Positions 9,410-18,989 of a stretch of DNA of 64,000 bases are shown here, one piece after another. Location of the stretch: assembly GCF_007988965.1 (NCBI RefSeq), contig NZ_BJVD01000001.1, forward strand, positions 248,001 through 312,000. Direction: 5' to 3'. The stretch is from Rummeliibacillus stabekisii. GTDB taxonomy: Bacteria > Bacillota > Bacilli > Bacillales_A > Planococcaceae. Both the position numbers and the translations under genes were made by a program. How positions within the stretch are numbered: position 1 is the first letter of the stretch; every line of letters begins with the position of its first letter. The notes under the pieces were generated by a model. The model saw only the letters and a program-made list of their open reading frames with translations, ran no database searches and was not told where the DNA came from.

Positions 9410-10575
9410 TTGGATTCCACCTCAATTTCTTGCTTGATAAGTAATTCTTCTTGTAATACTTCTTTGAACAGGTCAAGCGTATCCGAATCTGGTTCTTGTC
9501 CCGTAATTTCATAATAAAAAGCCTCAAACAATGTCACATCATCCATTTTTCTCTTTGAGATATTTTCTTGTAATGGTTTATTTCTATAATCTAACAATGA
9601 TATGCGTTCCACATGCATCGCATTTGGATAGACGGATCTAATCTTTTCCATTGGAGATATAATGGGACTTTCATCTAACAACTTGATAAACAAATAATCT
9701 TCGCAAGTCGGTGACAGTAATATTTGTTCCATTGTATTTTCGATCGTTCTCATATCTCGTTTTGGCAATAAGGGTTTCTTGGTTGTTGTAATTTGCCCAG
9801 CACCATCTATTTCAACAATTAAATAACTCTTTTTATGATTTTCTTCAGAAATAGAATACTTCAACGGCGAACCCGAATATCTAATTTTTTCTGAATCGAC
9901 AAAGTGTGCTTGGTGCAAATGCCCAAGAGCAGTGTAATGAAAAGGCTCAAAAAGCTTGGAATCAATACATTCAGATCCCCCAATAGATAACGGTCTTTCA
10001 GCGTCAGAAGGATTTTGTTCTTCCGCCCCATTCTTTGTAACGAAAGCATGTCCAATAAAAACATGTCGGGCTTTAGGATCCATCTTAGGGACAATTGATT
10101 CGATAATCTTTTCCATCGCTTGTTGCTGTGTTCTTATAGCTGGATCTTGGTAAAGATATCGAACTTGCGTTGGATCTGTATATGGTACAAGGTGAAAATG
10201 AACTTCTCCCGTATCATCTTTTAAAATAACCGGTGTTTGATCTAATGACAGATTCCCGATTAAATGAAGCCCACGTGAAGCCATAAAACGCGCACCAAAG
10301 TGGATACGATTAGGACTATCATGATTACCTGCTATTGCAAGAACTGGTATCTCACGTTTGATCACTATTTCAAAGAATATGTTATCTAACAGTTGGACTG
10401 CCTCAGTTGGTGGAACAGCACGATCATATAAATCTCCTGCTATGATAATAACGTCGGGTTTTTCCTTATCAATTTCTGCAATAAATTGTTGTAGTATATA
10501 TGCTTGGTCTTCAATCATGGAGACCCCTTGTACATATTTCCCTAGATGCCAATCAGCCGTATGGAAAATTTTCAA
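9406..10575 (-). CDS. sbcD: Nuclease subunit SbcD (Mre11 family)
   Basis: Metal-dependent exo/endonuclease partner of SbcC. The calcineurin-like phosphoesterase motifs are in order: HTADWHLGK, IAGDLYDR, AGNHDS, GHAFV and GHLHQAH. About 389 residues, the usual length. I place the start at the TTG at 10575 (product beginning KIFHTADWH after Met) because GGAG lies eight bases upstream. The GTG at 10584 has its purine-rich stretch directly adjacent and is less likely. First gene of the sbcDC operon. Confidence 0.93.
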   Translation of the reverse strand: MKIFHTADWHLGKYVQGVSMIEDQAYILQQFIAEIDKEKPDVIIIAGDLYDRAVPPTEAVQLLDNIFFEIVIKREIPVLAIAGNHDSPNRIHFGARFMASRGLHLIGNLSLDQTPVILKDDTGEVHFHLVPYTDPTQVRYLYQDPAIRTQQQAMEKIIESIVPKMDPKARHVFIGHAFVTKNGAEEQNPSDAERPLSIGGSECIDSKLFEPFHYTALGHLHQAHFVDSEKIRYSGSPLKYSISEENHKKSYLIVEIDGAGQITTTKKPLLPKRDMRTIENTMEQILLSPTCEDYLFIKLLDESPIISPMEKIRSVYPNAMHVERISLLDYRNKPLQENISKRKMDDVTLFEAFYYEITGQEPDSDTLDLFKEVLQEELLIKQEIEVESK

Positions 10576-10672
10576 CAGTCTCACTCCATTCGATAAATAT
10601 TTTCTTTATCATACCATATATGTAGCAAACGAATGTTCTGAAATAATAGGGCTTTTTGATGACTCTTTATAT

Positions 10673-10708
10673 AAAAAAAGAACATCACGTTATAAAAGTG
10701 ATGTTCTT
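10673..10708 (-). terminator. Terminator of the esterase gene
   Basis: AGAACATCAC and GTGATGTTCT form a 10-base-pair stem (10679-10707). On the minus strand a run of seven Ts follows. It lies between the esterase gene and sbcD. Confidence 0.82.
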
Positions 10709-10739
10709 TCTCTGTATAAATATTTTCACCGCTATAATA

Positions 10740-11507
10740 CTAGGCATGAAGAATTTGTGCTTCTGTAGACCAATCTAATTCATCAAGGAAATGTAGAGTA
10801 TCTTCAAACACTTTTTCACGTTCTTTACCTAAAGTTATAATATGGCCAGAATTTTGATACCAGATGATTTCTTTTTCATCTGCTTCAACAGTTTCATATA
10901 TATATGGTGCACTCTCTTGGTATAAAGAGTCATCCAATTTGCCTTGTAGTACTAATGTAGGTGAATGGATTTCTTCTATTTCATCAGAAGTATGCTGAAT
11001 CATCTTTTGGACCTCATCCAAAGCCTGTCTTGGCATAGCTTTTAATGCGTCTAATTCAATTTGAATTTGATTATCGTCTTTACCCTCTAGTTTTTTATAT
11101 ACTTGCGCATAATTGTATAAGCGTTCGAAAAGACCTTCTTTTGATTTACGTTTGATCGGTGCACACATTGATACCACACCTTTAACAGGAAATTCTGCTC
11201 CTACTTTTAAGGTGAAGACTCCACCTAAAGAAATACCTGCTACTGCAATTTCCTGATAGCCAAGTTCTTTCAAGTGATGATATCCCCGTGTTACATCTTC
11301 CCACCAATACTTCGCACCATATTTCAAGATTTCTTCAGCGCTGACCCCATGACCACGATACATTGGCGCATGACAAGTATAGCCTTGCTTGTTTAAAAAT
11401 TGACCTAATTTTTTAACGTCTTTTGTGCTTCCTGTAAAACCATGCAATAATAAGACAGCTCTGTGGTCCCCTTTTAATGTAAATGGTTGAGGTGCTAATA
11501 ACTTCAT
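10740..11507 (-). CDS. Carboxylesterase, Est30 type
   Basis: Alpha/beta-hydrolase of 255 residues, closely matching the layout of the Bacillus/Geobacillus Est30 monoacyl esterases. The oxyanion-hole motif HGFTGS is at 22-27, the nucleophile Ser93 lies in GISLG, and the acid and base are Asp192/193 and His222, the same spacing as in Est30. A short lid insertion spans roughly 117-170. It probably hydrolyses short- to medium-chain esters in the cytosol. It is monocistronic with its own terminator. Confidence 0.88.
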   Translation of the reverse strand: MKLLAPQPFTLKGDHRAVLLLHGFTGSTKDVKKLGQFLNKQGYTCHAPMYRGHGVSAEEILKYGAKYWWEDVTRGYHHLKELGYQEIAVAGISLGGVFTLKVGAEFPVKGVVSMCAPIKRKSKEGLFERLYNYAQVYKKLEGKDDNQIQIELDALKAMPRQALDEVQKMIQHTSDEIEEIHSPTLVLQGKLDDSLYQESAPYIYETVEADEKEIIWYQNSGHIITLGKEREKVFEDTLHFLDELDWSTEAQILHA

Positions 11508-11945
11508 TGTTTAAAACTCCTTTTTATATAATGAGCATATAATAGTTAATTCCTTGTCAAACAAAAATCACTATTTTAATCTTTATTTTGAGGAAAACGC
11601 TCAATATTTGTTCACAATTAGATTACATCAAGACTAACACCTTTTATTTATAATGTACAGTATATTATCTTATGTTTTATCATGCATTTTTGTAATGGTT
11701 ATTATGAGAAATATGCCTTGTTACGCTGATGAGTTAAAGTCTCTAATAATTCTACAAGGCGTATTGTATACGCTATAAAATGCATATTTTTTATAAACAA
11801 CGGTTGAGAAAGAAAGGCTATAAATTTTTCTTCTTATTATAAGTTGAACGTAAAAATAATAAACTACGATTGGAATCTCCTAATAACATATACTTGTTTT
11901 ATTAAGGAATCTTCTTATACATGTTTTTCACCAATCCTATATAGT
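11508..11945. other. AT-rich intergenic region, no gene seen
   Basis: About 440 bases upstream of the esterase gene. A TTGACA (minus strand, 11563-11558) could be its -35 element, but no -10 is well placed. No open frame or structured RNA could be supported here. Confidence 0.5.
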
Positions 11946-11993
11946 AAAAAAAGAAAACCTAGTAAGAAGATAATATCTCACGAAGTTTTCTTT
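11946..11993 (-). terminator. Probable terminator of the chemoreceptor gene
   Basis: AAGAAAAC and GTTTTCTT form an 8-base-pair stem with a long, partly paired loop. A T-run follows on the minus strand. Confidence 0.5.
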
Positions 11994-12023
11994 TTCTTCA
12001 GTATTTAACTATTGCACTATTGA

Positions 12024-13706
12024 TCATACTCTAAATTTATAGGTCAAATCCTGGAGACCTGTCGCTTGTTTATTAAGTTCTTGTACAACTCCATTAATTT
12101 CTTGCAGTGTTGCATTTTGCTCTTCCACAGAACCAGAAATATTTTTTGCTGAGGTGGCAGACATTTCTGCTCGTGTGGCTATCTCTTCTACAGATGCGGT
12201 AACTTCTTCAGCAGCAGCTGAAAGTTGCTCTGATGTTGTAGTTACATCTTCTAGGCGTGTCGTCATTTCATCTACTGACTCTACTATATCATCAAAAGAG
12301 TTTGCAGCATCCGTTATTATATGAACACCTTCGTCTACGTTTTTAAGATTCGAATTTACCGATTTTGCAACTGTCTCAGTGTCCATTTGGATTGTGGTAG
12401 TTAGTTTTACAATTTGTACAGCAGAGTTCTTGGATTCTTCTGCTAATTTTCGAACTTCATCCGCTACTACTGCAAAACCTTTACCATGGTCACCAGCTCT
12501 TGCCGCTTCAATAGCTGCATTTAAAGCTAAAAGGTTAGTTTGTTCTGCAATATCCGTTATTAAATTCGTCATATGCTGAATCTCTTCAGCTTGTTTTTTC
12601 AAACCGATAATCAAGTTATTTGTCTGATTAGTAGAATCTGAAATTAACTGAACTTGGTTCTTCGCAACATTTAAGATTTTACCGCCCTGATTTGCTAGTT
12701 CTGTTGCATTTTTAGCTCGATCAAAGAGTGTCTGTGAAGCCTCTGCGATCCGCTGAACACCAAGTGATGTTTCTTGCATGGCTTTCGCTGCTTCCTGAGC
12801 TACATCTACCGAGTCCTGTGCTCCTCGGGATGTTTCATCAACATTATCTGAAACCTTATCTGCGGCATGTGAAATTTCTTCTGTGGATGCAGCTAATTCT
12901 TCAATCGAAGATGAGAGCTGGTGAGACCCTGCTGCAATATGCCGAATAATACCTTGCAAATTCTTTTTCATTTCATTGAAAGAAGCAGCCAATTTCCCTA
13001 CTTCATCGTTAGATTTTATAGGAATATCATCTTGCAACAAATCACCTGCTGCAATTTGTTGTGCACCTTTAACGACATCCAACAGTGGCTTAACAATGAT
13101 TCTTCTTACATTATTAATAAATAGCAAGGCAGTTAAAATACCGAGAATCGCTATTACAAAGTTTAAAATTTTCGCATTTTTTGCGATATAATCTACCTGA
13201 TCTTGTGCAGCCTTCAACGAGTCTTGTTCATACTTATCGGCTGATGCTACAATCCCCATTAAATCATGGCTAGCAGATTCTGCACTCGTTAATTGTGATG
13301 CTGCATTATCATCCATATTTTGTTCTTTAGATTGAACAATCCCATCAATAACTTTGTTGTAATCTGTTGTTAAGTCATTCATCATCTCAGAATAGTCACG
13401 AAGCTTTTTAGTATTAGCATTCTTTTTTAAATCATTAATCGATTTGGTTGTTGCTTCTTGGTAAGACAATAATTTTTGCTTATTTGATGCATTGCTGTCT
13501 AACAAATAACTTCTCACATATAAACCTTCAAAGGCAAGATTTGATTTAATTGCGTTGATTTGGTTAATCGTATGTATATTTGTATTGATTAGTTCATTAA
13601 ACGAACCAACCAATTTGTTCATTCTATTTGCATTTACACCCATCAAAATCAGTAGAAAGAGTAATAAAGCAATAAATCCTACACTTATTTTCTTTTGAAC
13701 AGACAT
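12024..13706 (-). CDS. Methyl-accepting chemotaxis protein, 4HB sensor
   Basis: Membrane chemoreceptor of 560 residues. TM1 lies at about 7-26, followed by an extracytoplasmic four-helix-bundle-like sensor to about 180, TM2 at about 181-200, HAMP to about 253, and a cytoplasmic methyl-accepting coiled coil. The hairpin tip [20 protein letters not shown] identifies the kinase-coupling region. The ligand cannot be read from the sensor. It stands alone, as many Bacillus receptors do. No clear sigma-D promoter (TAAA...GCCGATAT) was seen upstream. Confidence 0.93.
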   Translation of the reverse strand: MSVQKKISVGFIALLLFLLILMGVNANRMNKLVGSFNELINTNIHTINQINAIKSNLAFEGLYVRSYLLDSNASNKQKLLSYQEATTKSINDLKKNANTKKLRDYSEMMNDLTTDYNKVIDGIVQSKEQNMDDNAASQLTSAESASHDLMGIVASADKYEQDSLKAAQDQVDYIAKNAKILNFVIAILGILTALLFINNVRRIIVKPLLDVVKGAQQIAAGDLLQDDIPIKSNDEVGKLAASFNEMKKNLQGIIRHIAAGSHQLSSSIEELAASTEEISHAADKVSDNVDETSRGAQDSVDVAQEAAKAMQETSLGVQRIAEASQTLFDRAKNATELANQGGKILNVAKNQVQLISDSTNQTNNLIIGLKKQAEEIQHMTNLITDIAEQTNLLALNAAIEAARAGDHGKGFAVVADEVRKLAEESKNSAVQIVKLTTTIQMDTETVAKSVNSNLKNVDEGVHIITDAANSFDDIVESVDEMTTRLEDVTTTSEQLSAAAEEVTASVEEIATRAEMSATSAKNISGSVEEQNATLQEINGVVQELNKQATGLQDLTYKFRV

Positions 13707-14163
13707 AATTCTCTCATCCCCTTTATTATTCCAAATAGAAGTACAAACAAATAAAATCCAGTAATTGTCTTACTAACTTCTACTTATAGAATTCCCACCC
13801 TTCAATATCTACCTAGAGTTATAGTGACATATCTAAGTACTAATATAATAGCATTATTTTACACTAAAATATATTAGTCCAAAGTACCCAAATTTATTGA
13901 TTTATTTAACTTGAATAAATTTTTGAACTTTTTATAAGCTATTCTATCAAATTCCTATCAAAACCAAGATATTTAATATAGTTTCTTGAAAAATATATTT
14001 ACAAATAGCAGCTAAATGACATTGTAAACTCGATGAACTAGCATAGATTAGAGCTTGATTATGAATGGCCGAAATAATGTTAAAAAACAAAAACCACAGG
14101 CATCTGTAAAAAAATTACAATGTGCTGTAGTCTCATGTTTACTATCAACAATACAAATAATAT
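13707..14163. other. Intergenic region, nothing recognised
   Basis: About 450 AT-rich bases between the chemoreceptor start and the HD-domain gene end. It must contain the chemoreceptor promoter, but no consensus site stands out and no convincing small gene or terminator was found. A short plus-strand frame at 14055-14255 overlaps the HD gene and lacks support. Confidence 0.45.
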
Positions 14164-14832
14164 TTACCTTTTGGCATCCCATTCAGCATAAAATTGTTCT
14201 AAATAAGTTTCTAGGAATAGATGCCTTCCTTCTGCTAGTTCCTTGCCCATATTAGTATTCATTGTGTCTTTTAGTTTTAGTAATTTCTCATAAAAATGCA
14301 TAATCGCTGTATCTTTACCTGAACGATATTCTTCTAGTGTTAAGTTATCTCTAGGTTTCATATCAGGGTGATGTATTGGTCGACCTTTAAAGCCCGCATA
14401 GCACATAACTCTAGCGATACCTATGGCACCCATTGCGTCTAATCTATCTGCATCTTGTACAATTTTACCTTCTAGTGTATTCATTTCTTTTTTCTGTGTT
14501 CCACCTTTAAATGACATAGTCGTAATGATTTCTAGAATGTCAGCTGCAGTGACATCATCGACTCCATTATCCTTCAACCACAGTTTAACTTTATTAATTC
14601 CAGTTTCTTCATCTTTATTTAATTTTTCATCTGCGACATCATGCAATAAGGCTGCAAGCTCACATATAAAAATATTTGCACCCTCTTTTTCAGCAATTGT
14701 CTTTGCCAATTCTGTTACTCTGTGAACATGCCACCAATCATGACCACTACTATCTCCACCCAATTCTGCGTATACAAATTCTTTTGCTGAGTTAATAATC
14801 TTTTCTTTACCAGCACTACCGTATGTATTCAA
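14164..14832 (-). CDS. HD-domain phosphohydrolase, YpgQ/YedJ type
   Basis: A 222-residue metal-dependent phosphohydrolase of the HD superfamily. The metal ligands are visible as HDWWHVHRV (31-39), the HD pair at 64-65, and QDADRLDAMG (126-135, Asp127). This arrangement and the RxxDxxH-like tail match YpgQ/YedJ proteins; B. subtilis YpgQ is a nucleotide pyrophosphatase, so dNTP or related hydrolysis is plausible. GGAGG precedes the ATG. It is followed 25 bases upstream by a small unknown gene and may share its transcript. Confidence 0.85.
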   Translation of the reverse strand: MNTYGSAGKEKIINSAKEFVYAELGGDSSGHDWWHVHRVTELAKTIAEKEGANIFICELAALLHDVADEKLNKDEETGINKVKLWLKDNGVDDVTAADILEIITTMSFKGGTQKKEMNTLEGKIVQDADRLDAMGAIGIARVMCYAGFKGRPIHHPDMKPRDNLTLEEYRSGKDTAIMHFYEKLLKLKDTMNTNMGKELAEGRHLFLETYLEQFYAEWDAKR

Positions 14833-14857
14833 TTTCTTTACCTCCTTTAAAACTTAC

Positions 14858-15094
14858 TTATATAAAATAGCCATTTTTATATTTCTGAATAACATAGTCT
14901 TTTATAGACTGAATGCATTCAGCTGATAAAGGGCTCTTGTTTTTACTAATTATATCTCCATATGGTGTACCATCCACCATACGTATCATTCCTGAAAATT
15001 TTTGTTCTTTTGTTTCGTCATATCCTTGAACATGAATAAAACAGGTTATCGGCCCGTGAAAGGCATAATCAATAATGGTGATTTGTTGTTTCAT
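14858..15094 (-). CDS. Small protein of unknown function
   Basis: A 78-residue soluble protein without a recognised family. It is rich in short beta-like stretches (ITIIDYAFHGPITCFIHVQGYDE). The start is placed at ATG 15094 with GGTGG just upstream; the longer frame to 15133 would run into the ndh terminator hairpin. It lies 25 bases ahead of the HD phosphohydrolase and points the same way. Confidence 0.55.
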   Translation of the reverse strand: MKQQITIIDYAFHGPITCFIHVQGYDETKEQKFSGMIRMVDGTPYGDIISKNKSPLSAECIQSIKDYVIQKYKNGYFI

Positions 15095-15115
15095 TCTTCC
15101 ACCTTCTTTTGTTTT

Positions 15116-15147
15116 AAAAAAACCGACTTCCATTTAAAGAAGTCGGT
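15116..15147 (-). terminator. Terminator of the ndh operon
   Basis: ACCGACTTC (15122-15130) pairs with GAAGTCGGT (15139-15147), followed on the minus strand by a T-run. Confidence 0.88.
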
Positions 15148-15162
15148 TTTGCTATCATCGGC

Positions 15163-16347
15163 TTAGTAAGCTAGTCCGTATAATGCTTTAATATGTGATA
15201 AGTAGCGAATATTACTTGCTTCTTTCATTAACGTAGCTGACAAACCTTTAAGTTGTGTGTTATTAGCACCAACTGTTGCTACGCCATCTTTACGACCTAA
15301 AGATGCAAGTGTACCAGAGTTCACTGCTACAAATGTTTTCATTGGTTGACCTTTCAATAGAGCAAACAAGTTATAACCCGCTGTTTCACCCATTTGCCAT
15401 GCTACTTGAGCTGTTGGAGCATATAGTGGACGTGCACCTGGCTCAGGAATCATAACAGAAGAGTCACCTACTACGAATACATCAGGGTGTGAAGTAGATT
15501 GTAAGAACTCATTAATTGTTGCTTTACCACGATCTACTTCTAAGCCAGACTCTGCTACTACTGGAAGTGCTGCAACTCCGCCTGTCCATACAAATGTATT
15601 GGCAACGATCACTTGACCATCTTTTAATGAAATTTGGTTACCTTCTACAGAAGTAACAGGAAGTCCTGTTAAGAATTCAACACCGCGTTTTGATAAAGAT
15701 TCAGTAGCTCGTTCAATTAAAGTATCTGGTAATACAGGAAGCACTTTAGGACCTGCTTCAACTAATTTTACATTGAACTCTTTAAAGTCTACACCATATT
15801 TTTCAGCAACTTTTGGCATATTGTCGATAATTTCACCAACAAGTTCAATACCAGTCAAGCCGCCTCCACCGATTACGATAGTTGCATCTGCAGGATCTTT
15901 TGTTTCTGCAAAAGCTTTAATTTTTGATTCAATATGGTTGAAGATATTGTTTGCATCGTTAACAGATTTAAGTACCATACTGTTTTCTTCAAGTCCTGGA
16001 ATTCCGAAGAATCCTGTTTGGCTGCCAAGTGCAACTACAAGGATATCGAAAGAAAGAGATGAACCATCATCTAATTTAACGAATTTGCCGTCTGGAGAAA
16101 TTTCAGTCACCTTAGCAATGTGAAGGTCAATGTCTTTACCTTTGAATAGTTTTTCAAGTGGGAAAGAAACTGCTTTTTCATTGATTGTGCCGCCAGCTAA
16201 ACGGTGAAGTTCTGTAATAATTTGATGAGTAGGAAATTGGTTGACAACCGTTACTTCCGCGTCATCTTTTGTTGCGTATTTGCGGAATGTTAATGCAGCT
16301 AAAACGCCACCGTATCCTCCGCCTAAAATGATGATTTTTTTTGACAT
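15163..16347 (-). CDS. ndh: Type II NADH:quinone dehydrogenase
   Basis: Single-subunit, non-proton-pumping NADH dehydrogenase that feeds electrons from NADH through FAD to menaquinone at the inner face of the membrane. The 394-residue protein has two dinucleotide-binding folds: FAD-binding ILGGGYGG (about 7-14) and NADH-binding VIGGGGLTGIE (about 158-168). The C-terminal FAD/quinone segment contains AYAPTAQVAWQMG, and the tail is the membrane-contact helix typical of NDH-2. It lies 31 bases downstream of a DUF1641 gene, an arrangement common in Bacillales, and shares its transcript. Confidence 0.93.
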   Translation of the reverse strand: MSKKIIILGGGYGGVLAALTFRKYATKDDAEVTVVNQFPTHQIITELHRLAGGTINEKAVSFPLEKLFKGKDIDLHIAKVTEISPDGKFVKLDDGSSLSFDILVVALGSQTGFFGIPGLEENSMVLKSVNDANNIFNHIESKIKAFAETKDPADATIVIGGGGLTGIELVGEIIDNMPKVAEKYGVDFKEFNVKLVEAGPKVLPVLPDTLIERATESLSKRGVEFLTGLPVTSVEGNQISLKDGQVIVANTFVWTGGVAALPVVAESGLEVDRGKATINEFLQSTSHPDVFVVGDSSVMIPEPGARPLYAPTAQVAWQMGETAGYNLFALLKGQPMKTFVAVNSGTLASLGRKDGVATVGANNTQLKGLSATLMKEASNIRYLSHIKALYGLAY

Positions 16348-16378
16348 AATAAATCCTCCATGTTCAGAATTAATAATT

Positions 16379-16810
16379 CTATTTTAAATGTTTATGTTCT
16401 TCGTTCACTTGGATGAAAGCATTCGCAAAACGGAAAAGTTGTTGTACTTGGGGTTCTTTAATCAAGCGAAGCATACCGAAAAGGCCAATTGTTTCAGTGC
16501 TAGCATCAGCACGGTCTTTCGCTTCGATTGCTGTTGCTGCTAGTCCTTTAGCAGATTTTACTACTGGGTTGGCCATTTCACTAACAGCACCAACGATATC
16601 GTTTTTCAAAACTTCATCTGTTGTTAAAGATTGAGCTAAGTCATAAACTTTTGTAAGAGTAGTCATCATTTCTGTCAATTTTGGCAATTCATTAACCAAA
16701 GCAGTGATTGATTCTTGTACCTCAGGTTTCAATAATTGATCCAATACATCCAGTTTTTCTTGGCTTACAGCTTTTTGTTCAGCTTGTAATTGATTAGTCG
16801 TTTCTGACAT
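16379..16810 (-). CDS. DUF1641 family protein
   Basis: A 143-residue, helix-rich soluble protein of the DUF1641 group (YjgD/YrhD relatives), which is often found beside redox enzymes such as formate dehydrogenase and NDH-2. No catalytic residues are evident. The start at ATG 16810 has AAAGGAG seven bases upstream; a longer frame to 16855 lacks a site. First gene of the operon with ndh, so an accessory role in membrane association or regulation of the dehydrogenase is inferred only from context. Confidence 0.8.
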   Translation of the reverse strand: MSETTNQLQAEQKAVSQEKLDVLDQLLKPEVQESITALVNELPKLTEMMTTLTKVYDLAQSLTTDEVLKNDIVGAVSEMANPVVKSAKGLAATAIEAKDRADASTETIGLFGMLRLIKEPQVQQLFRFANAFIQVNEEHKHLK

Positions 16811-17180
16811 ATCCAATTCTCCTTTGCAATAACTATTATTAACTACATATTTCAAAGTAACCTAAAGAAGCATTACTTGATAATCCTTAGACATCTAACA
16901 ATAAGACGCTTTTGGCCAAGCATGCCAAAAAACATCCAAATTACACACTTTCACTCAAAAAGTGTGTTTGCCAATCATGTTAAGCGCCTTGAAAATCAGT
17001 ATGCTTCGAATATTTAAATGGAGTATACTCCCCACTTTTAACCTACATAATGAATAATACACCTTTCTTCACAGACTTTCCATCTTAAAAGAGTATTTTC
17101 TGTGAAAAAAGTCAAAATGCATAGTTTTCTTTTGGTAAATTTTATATAATTAATTTCTTTATATTATTGAAATTCTATTT
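16811..17180. other. Leader region of the DUF1641-ndh operon
   Basis: About 370 bases with no gene. It holds a 9-base-pair inverted repeat ACACACTTT/AAAGTGTGT (16943-16951 and 16959-16967) and a shorter TTGGC/GCCAA repeat just beside it near 16913-16928. Neither is followed by a T-run, so they are not obvious terminators. They could be protein-binding sites or leader RNA structure. A Rex-type TTGTGAA...TTCACAA box was looked for and not found. Confidence 0.4.
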
Positions 17181-17197
17181 CAGGAACGAAGTGTATA

Positions 17198-17206
17198 TGC
17201 TAGAAT
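17198..17206 (+). promoter_or_regulatory. Extended -10 element for the small membrane gene
   Basis: TGCTAGAAT, an extended -10 (TGnTAnnAT-like), lies about 57 bases before the start of the gene at 17264. The -35 is weak. Confidence 0.4.
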
Positions 17207-17263
17207 AAAATAGTAGAAATAGAAAACACTTAGAGTACGATAAAGGCTAGGAGGCAGTTGTAT

Positions 17264-17476
17264 ATGAAAATGAATTACTTTGTCCCCCCTGTACTAGCTT
17301 ATCTGATTGTTTGTATAATTTGTACCACCCTCCCAGCTTCTGAAGGATATAATTCAGTCGGCTGGAAATTATTTATTGGTCAAATTTACGCAATACCCAT
17401 GTTGATCATTGTTTCCATGATCATGTTCATTTTAAAGAAAAAAACACCAGAAGCAAAAAAAAGAATGGATTGCTAA
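17264..17476 (+). CDS. Small two-helix membrane protein
   Basis: A 70-residue protein with two predicted membrane segments (about 5-24 and 37-57) and a lysine-rich C-terminal tail. No family recognised. AGGAGG lies nine bases before the ATG, which supports real translation. Its stop codon lies in the loop of the terminator hairpin that follows. Confidence 0.65.
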   Translation: MKMNYFVPPVLAYLIVCIICTTLPASEGYNSVGWKLFIGQIYAIPMLIIVSMIMFILKKKTPEAKKRMDC

Positions 17477-17492
17477 AAGCAATCCATTCTTT
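17460..17492. terminator. Bidirectional terminator
   Basis: AAGAATGGATTGC (17461-17473) pairs with GCAATCCATTCTT (17479-17491), with A-rich and T-rich flanks. Serves the small membrane gene and the convergent CoxG-like gene. Confidence 0.85.
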
Positions 17493-17539
17493 TTTTAAAA
17501 TACATACGTGTATGTAATACCTTCAAATACTGTTTTCTC

Positions 17540-17986
17540 TTATACGTGTACTAAACCGATTCGATTAGCTACACGATTCGTCAACATACTTGTTGCCTTT
17601 GGCAGAACAGCCTGGAAAATCGGGTTTAACACAGGTGCAGCAAACCCTCCAGCTTTCACTTCTAGATAACCAGTCATTTTCGTTTTTTCTTCACTAATTG
17701 CTTCTCCTTCAAAGTAACCGTTACCAGTAAACTTATCAGTCAAACCTGTTAATGTAAATGAAATTTTATTAGGCTCATCCCAGCTTGTAATAGTAATCTC
17801 CACTTTTACTTCTTTTTTCAATACACCAACATTTCCTGCAAATGTCCAATTTGAATGTTGCTCATCCATCATTTCATGTTCTCTATAGCCAGGCACTAAA
17901 GTTGCCCAATTTTCCATTTTGCTAACAAATTCCCAGACATCTTTTTGTGGAACATTTACTTCTACAGTGTGTGAAGCTGTTGCCAT
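17540..17986 (-). CDS. SRPBCC / CoxG-like protein
   Basis: A 148-residue protein of the START/SRPBCC helix-grip fold, closest in pattern to CoxG/DUF-type ligand-binding proteins (VNVPQKDVWEFVSKMENWATLVPGY near the start, then GNGYFEGEA and a C-terminal helix). Such proteins bind hydrophobic ligands or membranes; CoxG itself attaches CO dehydrogenase to membranes, but no dehydrogenase genes are nearby. ATG 17986 is preferred over the GTG at 17995. Monocistronic. Confidence 0.75.
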   Translation of the reverse strand: MATASHTVEVNVPQKDVWEFVSKMENWATLVPGYREHEMMDEQHSNWTFAGNVGVLKKEVKVEITITSWDEPNKISFTLTGLTDKFTGNGYFEGEAISEEKTKMTGYLEVKAGGFAAPVLNPIFQAVLPKATSMLTNRVANRIGLVHV

Positions 17987-18130
17987 TATGATCACTACTT
18001 TCTATATTTTTAGTCCACCATCATTATACATAAAAACATTTCAAAGGAATACTGCTAAACCATAATTCGTATAGCAATACAATTATTGCACAGTTTAAAA
18101 AGACAAATTCAATTGAAAAGAGTGAATGAT

Positions 18131-18727
18131 GTGGCATTAATCTTGAAAACGTTGCTTCTCATTTTATCAGGTGTAATCTTATTAAGAATTTCTGGCAGAA
18201 AATCCATTTCACAGATGAACTTAAGCACCACCATTTTAATGATTTCTACTGGAACAATTCTTGTTCAACCGATTGCAGGTCAAGGAGTCACTCATACAAT
18301 TATGGCTGTAGGAATTCTTGTATTATTAGTACTTTTTTTAGAATATCTCCAATTAAAATTTAATGCCATAGAAAAACTTATTACGGGAAAAAGCAAAGTT
18401 GTGATTGAAAATGGAAAATTAAACATTCGTAACATCAAGAAAGTTCGATTGACAATAGACCAGTTGGAAATGCGACTTCGCAACCAAGGTGTATCGCGTT
18501 ATCAAGATATTAAAACAGCTACTATTGAACCCAATGGTTTACTTGGTTACGAATTAATGGATGAAGCCAAGCCCTTAACTGTTGGAGAATTTAAAAAAAT
18601 AATGGAAACTTACCAACGAGAAATTTCTTCACAAACAACTACAGATGCTGCAACACAACAACCAACAATTTTTGATGAGTTAACTGAAAAGCCTAAAGAA
18701 TATGATCACCCTGATTATCTTCAATAA
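18131..18727 (+). CDS. YetF/DUF421 family membrane protein
   Basis: About 198 residues. The N-terminal third has two to three membrane segments with the family motif LLRISGRKSISQM, then the DUF421 cytoplasmic domain (IENGKLN, LEMRLRNQGV, ATIEPNG) and a hydrophilic tail. Related YetF-type proteins are spore or inner-membrane proteins of uncertain role; the SpoVAE-associated members aid germination. The GTG at 18131 is chosen because AAGAG lies upstream at good spacing and the N-terminus then matches family length. A TTG at 18086 is possible. Confidence 0.78.
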   Translation: MALILKTLLLILSGVILLRISGRKSISQMNLSTTILMISTGTILVQPIAGQGVTHTIMAVGILVLLVLFLEYLQLKFNAIEKLITGKSKVVIENGKLNIRNIKKVRLTIDQLEMRLRNQGVSRYQDIKTATIEPNGLLGYELMDEAKPLTVGEFKKIMETYQREISSQTTTDAATQQPTIFDELTEKPKEYDHPDYLQ

Positions 18728-18749
18728 GATTACTTCATATTAAAAGCCT

Positions 18750-18802
18750 AAAAAGTGCCCAGACGGTACAATAAATAAATTGTATCAAGTGGGCACTTTT
18801 TA
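18750..18802. terminator. Bidirectional terminator, long hairpin
   Basis: AAAAAGTGCCC and GGGCACTTTTT (18750-18802) enclose a second stem GTACAAT/ATTGTAT. It separates the convergent YetF-like gene and the first small paralogue. Confidence 0.85.
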
Positions 18803-18803
18803 T

Positions 18804-18989
18804 TTAATCGTTGTTTTTAGTAGTATCCGCCTCAGTTTGTTTACCTACATTATACGTATCACTTTTCGCCTTGGCAGCATTATCATGTTTTGTTTCCTCA
18901 AAATCATCTGGGTTCAAATCAAAACTCAAACCAGTTTCCTCACGATCTTCTTTCTTGGTAGATAAATTTTTCTTTTCATTGTTTGCCAT
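18804..18989 (-). CDS. Small hydrophilic protein, paralogue A
   Basis: A 61-residue, highly charged and probably disordered protein beginning MANNEKKN, then DREETGLSFDLNPDD and NAAKAKSD. Family not recognised. Paralogous to the gene at 19314-19496: both begin MANN, share a (F/Y)DL(N/S)PDD core and an AKAK(S/N)D stretch. GGAGG stands nine bases before the ATG. A GAATGC/GCATTC hairpin lies just upstream of that site. The size and composition recall small spore or stress proteins, but that is not shown. Confidence 0.72.
   Translation of the reverse strand: MANNEKKNLSTKKEDREETGLSFDLNPDDFEETKHDNAAKAKSDTYNVGKQTEADTTKNND

Noticed and set aside
11719..11760. A CTGATGAG core suggesting a hammerhead ribozyme
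   Set aside because: The required GAAAC element and closing stems are absent.
14055..14255. 66-codon plus-strand open frame downstream of the chemoreceptor promoter region
   Set aside because: It overlaps the end of the HD-domain gene, has no ribosome binding site, and its product is not protein-like.
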